DNA of 43,387 bases, from assembly GCA_018699955.1 (NCBI GenBank), contig JABISG010000170.1:1-43387 (forward strand), read 5' to 3'. The notes under the pieces were generated by a model that was given only the letters and a program-made list of their open reading frames with translations, did not search any database and was not told where the DNA came from. This stretch comes from Planctomycetaceae bacterium (GTDB lineage: Bacteria; Planctomycetota; Planctomycetia; Planctomycetales; Planctomycetaceae). Position 1 is the first letter of the stretch, and every line of letters starts with the position of its first letter. The position numbers were made by a program, and so were the translations under genes. Below, piece by piece: positions 7,228 to 16,063 of this stretch.

Positions 7228-9168
7228 GTGCGAGCGCCTCATTTTTATCACTGGTTCAAGTCGTGTGGACGCCCGACATCGGCACGTTTGTCGCGATGGC
7301 GGTCTCTCGCAGACGACATTTCTCGTCGATCCGATGCGCTCAGGTCGCTGTCGGATGGAGACTTGACTGTCAATGGGCAGGAACTTCGCCGTCGCGCCCG
7401 TCGTGGAATCGCGCTTGACGGGCTTCTCCCCGATGCGTTCGCTCTGGTCTGCGAGTCTTCGCGTCGCGTGCTGCAAATGTCGCATTATCCCGTCCAGATT
7501 ATGGGCGGCATTGCAATGTTCGAGGGTCACGTTGCAGAGATGCAAACGGGCGAAGGAAAAACGCTCACGGCTCTTCTGCCAGCATTCCTGCGGGCACTCC
7601 CTGGACGTGGATGCCACGTAATCACCGTCAACGATTATCTTGCCCGCCGCGACGCTGACTGGATGCGGCCGGTGTTTTCGCTGATGGGGCTGAAAGTCGG
7701 CTGCATTCAATCGGAGATGGCGACCGACGAACGTCGCCGCGCGTATGGCAACGATGTGACCTATGCGACGGCGAAGGAACTGGGATTCGATTTTCTGCGA
7801 GATCGACTGCGGAGAAACGCGTCGCCAGACAATACGCCGCGCCGCGCTTTTCTGCCGACACAGGGCGACGAACGGCCCGTGATCGAGCGAGGACATTACT
7901 TCGCGCTGATTGACGAAGCCGATAGCATCCTGATTGACGATGCGCGAACCCCTCTGATTATCGGGCTGAGCGAACCGAACGAGCAATGGACCGTTTCGCT
8001 ATTGCGCTGGAGCGCCCGCGCTGCAGCGCGACTGAAGTCGCCCGACGACTACAGTTACTTGCCGGACCGGCGTACCGCCGTTCTAACGGCAGCCGGGCGC
8101 CGCAATGTTCTGTTAGCCCCCAAGCCGCGGCTGCTCGATTCGGTTGGCGTCGATGGTTTTTTGAGTCGCGTCAAGAGTGCGCTGATTGCGTCTCATGGAT
8201 TTCATCGCGACCGCGACTACATGGTGCGAGACGGCGAAATCGTCATCGTCGATGAATCGACCGGTCGCGTCATGGAAGGCCGAAAGTGGGAGGAGGGACT
8301 GCACCAAGCGGTCGAAGCGAAGGAATCACTTCCGGTGACATCCGAAACGGCCATTGCCGCACGAGTGACCGTGCAGCGATTCTTTGCGCAATACGTTCAC
8401 CTGACCGGAATGACGGGGACGGCGACCGACTCCGCCCGCGAGTTGAAGTCGTCCTATCGTCTTCGCGTCACCCCAATTCCGACTCACCTTGCGTGTCAGC
8501 GCGTCGGCCTGCGGCCGCGCATCTTCGCCACCCTGCAACACAAACGCGACGCGATTGTCGATGCCGTGGAGAAATCTCATGCTGGCGGCCGAGCCGTTCT
8601 CGTCGGCACTCCATCGGTCGAAGCGTCAGAGGCTTTGCAGGTGCTGCTGGAATCCCGAGGTATCCGGCATCGTCTGCTCAATGCACGGTTCCATGAAAGC
8701 GAGGCCGAAATCGTAGCCGAAGCGGGTCAGCCGGGCCGCGTCACCATCGCGAGTAACATGGCGGGGCGCGGCACCGACATCGGCCTGCATCCCGAGGTGC
8801 GCGACCAAGGCGGCCTTCACGTCATCGGCAGCGAAATGCACTCCGCCGTTCGCATCGACCGCCAACTTGTGGGACGGGCTGCCCGGCAGGGTGATGCCGG
8901 CTCGTTTCAGTTCTTCCTGTCGCTGGAGGACGAACTGCTCCGCTGTCGCTCGCAAGAGGAACTCACACAGATGCGACGGCAAGCGCGGCCGGACTCGAAC
9001 GGTGAATTGCCTGAGCGCTGGTTGACGTTCTTCAGTTCAACGCAGCGTTACCTCGAATCACTCCACCGAAAACAACGCAAATTGATGCTGCGCACCGAGC
9101 AGACAAACTTGAAATCGCTAACTCAGATGGGACTGGATCCCTATCTCGAATTGTCTGACGGGATCTAA
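7228..9168 (+). CDS. Short SecA-like preprotein translocase ATPase
   Basis: The 646-aa protein is clearly of the SecA DEAD-motor family: Walker A TGEGKT (Lys near residue 111), then TVNDYLARRDADWM, Walker B LIDEADSILID (DEAD near 229-232), the TGMTGTA motif, NMAGRGTDIGLHP, and GLHVIGSEMHSAVRIDRQL with GRAARQG. It ends shortly after the second motor lobe, whereas housekeeping SecA is usually 830-900+ residues. Most of the helical wing/scaffold and the C-terminal Cys-rich zinc site are therefore missing. The start is the GTG at 7228; a TGA at 7216-7218 blocks any extension. It is probably an accessory SecA serving a subset of exported proteins. Possible partners in this window are the HlyD and TolC genes (inference). 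Confidence 0.87.
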   Translation: MRAPHFYHWFKSCGRPTSARLSRWRSLADDISRRSDALRSLSDGDLTVNGQELRRRARRGIALDGLLPDAFALVCESSRRVLQMSHYPVQIMGGIAMFEGHVAEMQTGEGKTLTALLPAFLRALPGRGCHVITVNDYLARRDADWMRPVFSLMGLKVGCIQSEMATDERRRAYGNDVTYATAKELGFDFLRDRLRRNASPDNTPRRAFLPTQGDERPVIERGHYFALIDEADSILIDDARTPLIIGLSEPNEQWTVSLLRWSARAAARLKSPDDYSYLPDRRTAVLTAAGRRNVLLAPKPRLLDSVGVDGFLSRVKSALIASHGFHRDRDYMVRDGEIVIVDESTGRVMEGRKWEEGLHQAVEAKESLPVTSETAIAARVTVQRFFAQYVHLTGMTGTATDSARELKSSYRLRVTPIPTHLACQRVGLRPRIFATLQHKRDAIVDAVEKSHAGGRAVLVGTPSVEASEALQVLLESRGIRHRLLNARFHESEAEIVAEAGQPGRVTIASNMAGRGTDIGLHPEVRDQGGLHVIGSEMHSAVRIDRQLVGRAARQGDAGSFQFFLSLEDELLRCRSQEELTQMRRQARPDSNGELPERWLTFFSSTQRYLESLHRKQRKLMLRTEQTNLKSLTQMGLDPYLELSDGI

Positions 9169-9191
9169 CGGCGGTCGGTTTTCCAGCAATT

Positions 9192-10838
9192 CTATTTCGA
9201 CGGCGAACCAGAAGTGAGTTGCCCGAAACGCTGCTGGAACCAACGGGCATCGTACTTCGTAGCGTTCTCGAGCATTTGAGTGCGATTCAGCCAAATCTTC
9301 TCGTTCATTGCCGCCGGCGTCAGCTCTGGTTCTTTGTTGCAGACGAAATCGGTAAGCAGCAGAAGCGATAATGGCTTTTGCAATAACTGATCGGTCAGTT
9401 GCTTGTCAATTTGTTGCGACCGTTCCGCAGCCGGTCCACAATTCCACTCGTTGAGTTGTTTCAAGTAGCCTTCGGCTTTCGTTTGCGGCGTTGCCCCAAC
9501 TTCGGTGAACTCAGGGTATCCGGTCTGAACTTCCAGCTGAATCGTCCGATACGCATCGGCTAGTTGTCGGGCCGTGTAGTAGTCCCACAGTTCCGCTTTG
9601 TTCGCGCTGACAACGTTTGCCAAAGCCTGACTAGCGGTCTCCCGGTTATAGGACTTGCCAGCAAGTTGCTGCTCGATAGTTTTGAGCCAGTTGGCAAATT
9701 GCTGCGCTTCGGCAGCCAGGCTGCCCTTGCCCGCTCCAGGCGGTCCGAATGGGCGCCGCGCCAGAAGTATGCGGAGGTCCGCCATGTGGGTCTTGAATTT
9801 CTTTGTCGCGGCATCGTCGTTCAGCAACGGCAGTGAAACATGCTCGGCGATCAAAATCGGCCACTCCAACATTCGCGGTCGTCCGCGGCCAAAATCAGAC
9901 CGCAATTGCCGCCAACTGGGGCTCTTCAAATCGTGGTGACAACCGCTGCAATCGTACATTGCCAATTCGGGCCATCGTAAGCCACCTTGCGATTCCTCAG
10001 TCTCTTGCGCCCCCAGCAACTGCAGATAACAACGTAAAGCGACCACGCCGCCAATGACAACTGCCTTGGTTTGCGGCAGATCCTTTTCCGCATCCGCCGA
10101 GCCATAATGAAGCTTGACGAATTCTTCACGGTGTTGAAAGTCGCCCTTTTCCGGCAGGGAGCGCCAGTGTCGTGGCATCTTGCGGACGAACGATTCGATT
10201 TCGACATTCGGCAGTGGTGGATGGCCTGCAGCATACATGGCATGCGTGACGACCTTTTGCTCCTTCGCATTGCCGATGTGGCACGAGAAGCACTGCTCGG
10301 AACGCGCCACCGGGTGACGAACGGGAATCATTCCCAGTTTCATTTTGTCAGCAGGCTTTGTCGTCCGCCATTTCACGCTGCGGTGGCCAGGGTCCCACAT
10401 GGAGCTTGGCCCATGGCACGATTCGCAACCGACTCCTTCCATGTAGTTTGGCGGTAGGTCCGTCTGCTGTGGAAGCCAATTCGCGTGGCAACTCAAACAT
10501 TGGCGTTGGCTTGTCCAATCCGCGACTGGAATATTCAGTCTCTTATAAATCTGTTCGGCGAGTTTGCTTTGCGCGGGATCAATATGGTTACAGGCCTGCG
10601 AGTGACGATCCCGGGCGACCCAATCGAGCGCCTCCGTCAACTCGACAAAGCTCTCAATTCCGGCCCGTTTGTACAAGACATTCGGACCGTCATGGCAGCC
10701 GACGCAACCAAGCAGGCCGAGAAACTCAGGTTTCTTCTCCTGCGCTGCTGATTGATCGGCAACAAAACCGATACTCATAACAATGAGAACGGCGATTGCG
10801 CTGAACCTTGCGGTCACCACACGGTCAATTGTGAACAT
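9192..10838 (-). CDS. Pentahaem cytochrome c (cytochrome c-554-like), copy 2
   Basis: The 548-aa periplasmic cytochrome has an N-terminal signal peptide (hydrophobic stretch FSAIAVLIVMSIGFVADQSA) and five CXXCH haem sites: CVGCH, CLSCH, CESCH, CFSCH and CSGCH. The block GVGCESCHGP, then HPPLPNVEIESFVRKMPRHW, is shared with the upstream gene, so the two are paralogues. The C-terminal third has no haem sites and is probably helical. The ATG at 10838 has AGGAG 6 nt upstream. It is the last gene of the five-gene operon starting at 18290. The fold is of the c-554/multihaem type (family-level inference). It could serve as a periplasmic electron carrier or as an oxidoreductase subunit; no substrate site can be recognised. 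Confidence 0.88.
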   Translation of the reverse strand: MFTIDRVVTARFSAIAVLIVMSIGFVADQSAAQEKKPEFLGLLGCVGCHDGPNVLYKRAGIESFVELTEALDWVARDRHSQACNHIDPAQSKLAEQIYKRLNIPVADWTSQRQCLSCHANWLPQQTDLPPNYMEGVGCESCHGPSSMWDPGHRSVKWRTTKPADKMKLGMIPVRHPVARSEQCFSCHIGNAKEQKVVTHAMYAAGHPPLPNVEIESFVRKMPRHWRSLPEKGDFQHREEFVKLHYGSADAEKDLPQTKAVVIGGVVALRCYLQLLGAQETEESQGGLRWPELAMYDCSGCHHDLKSPSWRQLRSDFGRGRPRMLEWPILIAEHVSLPLLNDDAATKKFKTHMADLRILLARRPFGPPGAGKGSLAAEAQQFANWLKTIEQQLAGKSYNRETASQALANVVSANKAELWDYYTARQLADAYRTIQLEVQTGYPEFTEVGATPQTKAEGYLKQLNEWNCGPAAERSQQIDKQLTDQLLQKPLSLLLLTDFVCNKEPELTPAAMNEKIWLNRTQMLENATKYDARWFQQRFGQLTSGSPSK

Positions 10839-10922
10839 TTCTCGCTCCTGGCCGTTCTTTCGGCCCTGTAGCAGGATCTCGCTGTTGGTTAATTGAGCGT
10901 TCGTTAGATCGTGTTGCCTGCC

Positions 10923-12407
10923 CTATTGTTTCTCTCCAACAATGGACTGGATTTTCTCCAGCGCCTCCTGCATCAACTTCGTTCGATCGGGGCCGAATGA
11001 CTGCGGGCTGTTGTAGCGCGTGCCATCCTTCAGCAATGGAAACGTCAAACCGCTTCGGATCTGATCTAGTTCTTCTGCCACTGTGGCGTGATTCTCCGTC
11101 GACTGTCCACCGCCTGCATTTTCGATGCGGCTGCGTTCCAACGCCACCAGACCAAGGTAAACCTGCACTGCCGCGTCCCAGTTTGTCGTGCAGAGCGATT
11201 GTCCGTCGCTCGCCAGACTCTTCTGCAGCGACAGCACTTCTTCATCTGTAAATCGCCGTTGATTCAATGTCTCGGCCCACTGGGATAGCAGTTCCGCCGC
11301 CGTCGCCGCTTTACCAGCAACTGCTTCAGCATCCACGGTGTAGGGGCTGCCCATTAGCGCGGCAAGTTGTTTGATTGAAGAGTTGATTTGATCGCTCTTG
11401 TCTTCAGCGGTTGCTTGGGCCAACGTGCTCAGAATGGGCATCGACCATGTTCCCCATGCCAAGTCGCCCGGGCGGCGACCGGCGTAACCACGGCTTTGTC
11501 GCCAGCTCTTCGGTTGCAAATCGTGATGGCAGGCAAAGCAGCCGTATTCGGAGAACTCAGGCCAGATCGTGTTATGGGGAGAAGCACGCTCTGCCAACTG
11601 AAGCGCAGTCATCTCGGCCGATACAACCTGCCCAAGAACCCAGAGTTTGGCCATCATCGACGGAGTATGCGGGCGACGGTCCTTCTGCAAATTCCAGTGT
11701 CGCGGCATTCGCTCGTGGTAGGATGACATCTCAAATTTCAGTGGTGGGTGCCCGGCGGCGATTAAGTCGTGGTTGACTTCGCGTCCCGGCGAACCGACGT
11801 GGCAACTCCCGCAGATTCGCGTGCGCGTCAACAAGTCATCGGTGTCCCAGAATCCCTTTGCACTTTTTTGTGCCGGCGTTAATTGTTGCCAGCCAACTCG
11901 TTTGTGAGATTCCAACCAATTGGCGGCCGGTCCGTGACAGGACTCACAACCGACACCATCGGCCACGGTGAACCGCTGGTTTGATGTCAGGTCATCGGGA
12001 GTGGCAACGACTGCATGGCAACTAAGACACTCGGCCGCTCGATGCGCCGGACCCAGTTTCAAGTTCTTAGCGATCTGTCGCGATAGCGGTTCGTACAAGA
12101 CTGAGTAGGCGCTTGCGTGCGGATCCTGCTGAATCCAGATGCTGTATTCGCTTCCAATGGTTCCGTGAGAGCCTTCTCCGCCATGACACCCCGATGCGGC
12201 GCACGATCCAACGCCCACGTAGCGGTTCATCGTCAGCGATGGGTGAGGAGGACCGACGGACAGGGCAGACTCGCTCACCGATTTCGGACTGTCCTCGCCG
12301 ATGATGTCGGCCGAGTGCGCACCGGAATTCACACTGAATGCAAAAACCACGGCAATGCAACTCAGACACGCGCCCATTCCAACGATTTTCAAACGATTGT
12401 TTCGCAT
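10923..12407 (-). CDS. Pentahaem cytochrome c with a CX4CH site, copy 1
   Basis: The 494-aa exported cytochrome (hydrophobic N-terminus IVGMGACLSCIAVVFAFSV) has four CXXCH sites (CLSCH, CESCH, CGSCH, CFACH). Its first site has wider spacing, CAASGCH (CX4CH), in the phrase VGSCAASGCHGGEG. CX4CH sites are known to bind haem in some multihaem cytochromes, so five haems are likely. The GVGCESCHGPAANW and AAGHPPLKFEMSSYHERMPR blocks align with the downstream gene, indicating tandem duplication. A ribosome-binding site (AAGG) precedes the ATG at 12407. Only 19 bp separate it from the decahaem gene upstream, a spacing typical of one transcript. It ends with TAG. Confidence 0.87.
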   Translation of the reverse strand: MRNNRLKIVGMGACLSCIAVVFAFSVNSGAHSADIIGEDSPKSVSESALSVGPPHPSLTMNRYVGVGSCAASGCHGGEGSHGTIGSEYSIWIQQDPHASAYSVLYEPLSRQIAKNLKLGPAHRAAECLSCHAVVATPDDLTSNQRFTVADGVGCESCHGPAANWLESHKRVGWQQLTPAQKSAKGFWDTDDLLTRTRICGSCHVGSPGREVNHDLIAAGHPPLKFEMSSYHERMPRHWNLQKDRRPHTPSMMAKLWVLGQVVSAEMTALQLAERASPHNTIWPEFSEYGCFACHHDLQPKSWRQSRGYAGRRPGDLAWGTWSMPILSTLAQATAEDKSDQINSSIKQLAALMGSPYTVDAEAVAGKAATAAELLSQWAETLNQRRFTDEEVLSLQKSLASDGQSLCTTNWDAAVQVYLGLVALERSRIENAGGGQSTENHATVAEELDQIRSGLTFPLLKDGTRYNSPQSFGPDRTKLMQEALEKIQSIVGEKQ

Positions 12408-12426
12408 GGCGTTTTGCCTTCTCCAA

Positions 12427-14019
12427 TCATCGTGCGGGCGATTCGTTCGGCCGGTGGTCCTCCTTTGTCGGCTTCAAGTCGAGCCCAAGAGTGCCATTCT
12501 GGCTCGCGCCGTCCCGCTTATGATAGCTATGACATTCTACACAATTTGCATGGGCGCCTGTAAAGGATTTTGACGCAGAGAGAAGATTGCCGCCATCTGA
12601 CTGCGATGTGTGACATTTCAGGCAGATGCCGATCGGCGGCATCAAAACGTCGGCCGTCTTTTGACTCGATGAAACATGTGTACCCTCAGCCGACTGCGAA
12701 AAATCGCGGTGGCAGCTATTACAGTCTAGCATACGATGGCTATCGTGGCGGAATCGGCTGTGCGGATACCACCGATTGGGGATTCCCGGAGGAACGATCC
12801 CCCACGTCCGATCTTCGTTTGCCTCAGTCACAGTGTGACAGTAGCGGCAACTTCCACCTGCCTCCCGGCCGAACAGCGTGTGGTTTTTCCGCAGTACATG
12901 TTTTTCCGCAGTGAGAACTCTTTCCGAAGTGAGCAATTTTTCGGCTGTGAGAACGTTTCGATCCACCTCTTTTGCCAAATCTTCCGTCAACAGACCTCGG
13001 TACGGGGATCCAGGATCGAGCGGCGAACGCGGCTTCCCATCCTTCAATGTGGCCCCTTTGAGCGCATCCAACGTGTAACGATTGGTGAGAAAACCCCGAA
13101 CAATACCAGGCGACTCGTGCGGAACGCTCACGCCGGGATGGTTGGTGTTGTCGAACAGCAGCGGATGGCAGGTCGCACAATGCTGGTCGTATTGGATCGG
13201 CCGCATGTAACGACCGGCGGAGTCCAACTGATGGCACGAGTTGCAATCGAGAAACTGGCCGCTGCCGTCTTTGAAGGCCTTTGGATTTCTCAATTTGTCG
13301 CCGTCCGAACCATATCGAGCCTGCAGGTGTGCTTTGTGATTGAAACGGATTCGAGCGGAATCCGGATTCTGGGCTATCGCATTCCAGTCGGTCTCAAGAG
13401 ATGACTCCGGGCTGGCATGCGAGCTGAACTCGCCAACTCTTGTGGGTATGATAACGCGTGTTGACGAAGCATCTTTTCGATGAATTGCGAATTCCGGATG
13501 GGCATTTTTCGATGAACCGCCGAACGAGTCGATGTGCCGGGCAAATTTGTTCGATCCCCCGTGTTTCGTCAAATCGTTATGGCAATTAGTACAATGATGA
13601 TCGGCGATGTGTGATAGCTGTACGTCGCCCCGGTGCTCATCGTGGCACGACGAGCATTTGATTTCTCGGTGGGCGGGGACTTGGCCTATCTGGTGTCCTG
13701 CGGCGCTGTGGCACACAACACATTTGCCGTTGGGAACCGACCGCACATCTTCACTCAGTGTCGTCAGCCGTCCCAACGCCGCCCATTTGTCGTGGCACTT
13801 TGAGCAATCGTTGCTCAGCATCTGATGTACGGTCGAAAGCTGTCCCGGCTGGTAAATCTCCTGTTTGCCGCGTAACGATGCTGACGTCAACCACGCGGCG
13901 CACGACACCCCGGCCAGCAGTGCTGTGAGCCACGTCAACCGACGAAGCCGGTTACGTTGTTTGTGCGATGAGAGATCGACGCGCTGGGCGATTTCTCGAC
14001 TGGATCGAATGATCGGCAT
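12427..14019 (-). CDS. Decahaem cytochrome c
   Basis: The 530-aa protein carries ten CXXCH sites in order: CSKCH, CVVCH, CSSCH, CTNCH, CNSCH, CATCH, CRYCH, CNSCH, CLKCH and CVECH. One N-terminal hydrophobic segment (LTWLTALLAGVSCAAWLTSA, after a basic stretch) looks like an uncleaved membrane anchor, which would leave the haem domain in the periplasm. The first four haems lie close together (residues ~70-150) and the rest are more spread, suggesting a two-part wire. It is the third gene of the operon, between the b-type cytochrome and the pentahaem cytochromes. That position suggests it takes electrons from, or gives them to, the membrane subunit. Family relation to NapC/NirT or MtrA types cannot be settled by eye. 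Confidence 0.88.
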   Translation of the reverse strand: MPIIRSSREIAQRVDLSSHKQRNRLRRLTWLTALLAGVSCAAWLTSASLRGKQEIYQPGQLSTVHQMLSNDCSKCHDKWAALGRLTTLSEDVRSVPNGKCVVCHSAAGHQIGQVPAHREIKCSSCHDEHRGDVQLSHIADHHCTNCHNDLTKHGGSNKFARHIDSFGGSSKNAHPEFAIHRKDASSTRVIIPTRVGEFSSHASPESSLETDWNAIAQNPDSARIRFNHKAHLQARYGSDGDKLRNPKAFKDGSGQFLDCNSCHQLDSAGRYMRPIQYDQHCATCHPLLFDNTNHPGVSVPHESPGIVRGFLTNRYTLDALKGATLKDGKPRSPLDPGSPYRGLLTEDLAKEVDRNVLTAEKLLTSERVLTAEKHVLRKNHTLFGREAGGSCRYCHTVTEANEDRTWGIVPPGIPNRWYPHSRFRHDSHRMLDCNSCHRDFSQSAEGTHVSSSQKTADVLMPPIGICLKCHTSQSDGGNLLSASKSFTGAHANCVECHSYHKRDGASQNGTLGLDLKPTKEDHRPNESPAR

Positions 14020-14227
14020 GGATCATCTCGCCTCGGGTTAAGCGACGGCCCAGCGGGTCGCGCGGGAGTTTACAAAACAGAAGTGTGCAAGAATTGAGTA
14101 ACGGCTTCGAGTTTGACGACAAATGTTGAATCCAACAGCATGGCTCAGGATGACAAACAATTCAGACCTCATTCATTCGGCTTTCTCACACGGCATCGGG
14201 CATTCCCGTGGTCTTTGCACCGTCATA
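14020..14227. other. Intergenic gap inside the redox operon
   Basis: This 208-bp spacer between the b-type cytochrome stop and the decahaem start is unusually long for an operon. I see no clear terminator, hairpin or strong promoter in it. An internal promoter cannot be excluded. Confidence 0.3.
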
Positions 14228-16063
14228 TCACCGAGCCCAGGGAATCACGCGCAAGGCGACAACAATGTGGACGACTAACAACACGAACAAGGCAATGGAA
14301 GCGGGTATGTGCACGAGCAACCAGGAGTGCAGCGTATGATGAAGTTTCTGGTGAACCGTAAACTGACGCCTTTCGTCACAGAAGGACTGTAATTGGTTTA
14401 ACACACTGTGCAATTGCGGAGGAAGATTGTTTCGCGCCTGAGCAAACTTCTTTGGTGTGACCAAACGCCGCACGTGGCGCCTCTGGTTTCGCTCGTAGGC
14501 CAGGAATGGTCGCACGTTGGCCAGATAGAACCCTTTGAGTATTTCCGCGCGAGGAATCGGTTCGTTTGTCGCGGCGGCAGGTTTCTTCGGCAACGGTTTC
14601 CCTTTGGGTCGACCGGGTGCTTTCTTGACAGAAGTTGGTTTTTCACTCCCTTTTTTCTCTGATGAAGCTGCCTTCATTCTTGCGAGCGGCCTCAGTTTCG
14701 GTTCGTTCTCTTTCGGGCTGGGACTGGCAGTGGCGGCCGTTTCTGCTCGTTCGTGTTTAGCAGGTGGGGTTGCGGAGGGCGACTTGATCGGAGGCTCAGG
14801 ATCCTTTGGTGCGTCTGCCAGGGCCAACACAAATTTCTGGGAACATTGCGGGCAGTTGGCGAAACGGCCGAGGAAACTACGATCGGGCAAGATAAGTACC
14901 TTACTGCATTTCGGACAGCTGACCGAAATAATTTCAACGGACATGCGAGACATATCCACTTTGGGCTTTTCTACTTCCTTCGCGCTTTCCTTCGGCTTCG
15001 ATTCGTCATCCGTTTGCGGCGCGGCGGAACCCTGCGGTGCGGTTGGCGGAGTCGTTTCCTTTTCTGACGGCGGACCATCTGGTTTCGCCCCCTTCTTTGC
15101 AGCAGCTTCGCGAATCATCTCCACCTTGGACTTCGGCGCTGTTGGTTTGGCCTTTGCGCTTGCTGGCTCAACGATGTCGCTTGGAGAACTGTCCGCTTGA
15201 CCCTTCTTACTTGTCGGCTTGCCTGGTTGTTTCTTTGGCGGCTTGCCGGTTGTGGCTGCTCCCTTCTCGGGGGCCGATTCCGTTTCAACCTGCTCAATTT
15301 TTACCACCGGCACTGCCACGGCGCTACCATGCACGTAGGTTGCTTCCAGAAACTTCTGGAAATCTGCCCCTTCTTTTCCGTTGCGAAGTTTTCCGAGAGA
15401 ATCTGCCAGATTGTATGCCGCGTCGCTGACTGACTCGTGTTCGCATTCGATCTTTCCACACATATTGGCCACAATGACATCAGATTCGGCCTGTAATCGT
15501 CGGCAGAGAAACGGCACCTGCTGGTGAAACGTCTCCAGCGGTACGCGGATCGAAATCATGCGAGGCAGAAATTGCTGAAGTACCACTCCATACACACCGC
15601 TGACAATCGCGACAATGAACACGATAAGCAGCATCGTTTCCAACGTGCTTCCAAAACGAAAGTTACAATGAAAAAAACCGAGGACGAGACTCAGCGCCCC
15701 CAGCCACAAGTGGCCGCGCAACCAGAATTGAGCGCTGCCGCATCGTACGGTGGGAAAGCGAGTGCGGACGGCGAGCAAGCCGGCGAAGACCATCATCAAC
15801 GATGCGGTGATTCCAAACAGCAGCCCAACGACACTGCCCGCGCTCGGATGGGGAGTTGCCTGAATGGCGTAGACGGTATAAATGCCAGTCGAAACAACCA
15901 GAATTCCCGCCGATATCACGCCCCAGCGAATATGTGTCCTGTCGATGAGCACGGTTTCAAACTCTCCTTCAATCGGCCGTGAGGTTATCGGGTCGAAACG
16001 TATATCGCTACGTTTGGGTTGACTCAACAAAGAACTGACGTGAATTGACTCGGATGGCTGCAT
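14228..16063 (-). CDS. b-type di-haem membrane cytochrome split by a long zinc-ribbon linker
   Basis: The 611-aa membrane protein has about four transmembrane segments in residues 45-170 and one more near the C-terminus. TM3 contains GHLWLG...GFFHC with His118 and His132 (H-X13-H). The last TM contains HIPASI...VVHIV with His585 and His599, again H-X13-H. Four such His spaced by 13 are the classic ligand pattern for two b haems in respiratory cytochrome b. Between the halves lie ~400 soluble residues rich in Pro, Lys, Ala and Ser, with one zinc ribbon (CPKC near 383, CPQC near 404). The chosen ATG at 16063 overlaps the upstream gene by 56 nt; an ATG at 16123 is also open and neither has a clear ribosome-binding site. 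It is likely the quinone- or membrane-facing subunit of the operon's complex (inference). Confidence 0.78.
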   Translation of the reverse strand: MQPSESIHVSSLLSQPKRSDIRFDPITSRPIEGEFETVLIDRTHIRWGVISAGILVVSTGIYTVYAIQATPHPSAGSVVGLLFGITASLMMVFAGLLAVRTRFPTVRCGSAQFWLRGHLWLGALSLVLGFFHCNFRFGSTLETMLLIVFIVAIVSGVYGVVLQQFLPRMISIRVPLETFHQQVPFLCRRLQAESDVIVANMCGKIECEHESVSDAAYNLADSLGKLRNGKEGADFQKFLEATYVHGSAVAVPVVKIEQVETESAPEKGAATTGKPPKKQPGKPTSKKGQADSSPSDIVEPASAKAKPTAPKSKVEMIREAAAKKGAKPDGPPSEKETTPPTAPQGSAAPQTDDESKPKESAKEVEKPKVDMSRMSVEIISVSCPKCSKVLILPDRSFLGRFANCPQCSQKFVLALADAPKDPEPPIKSPSATPPAKHERAETAATASPSPKENEPKLRPLARMKAASSEKKGSEKPTSVKKAPGRPKGKPLPKKPAAATNEPIPRAEILKGFYLANVRPFLAYERNQRRHVRRLVTPKKFAQARNNLPPQLHSVLNQLQSFCDERRQFTVHQKLHHTLHSWLLVHIPASIALFVLLVVHIVVALRVIPWAR

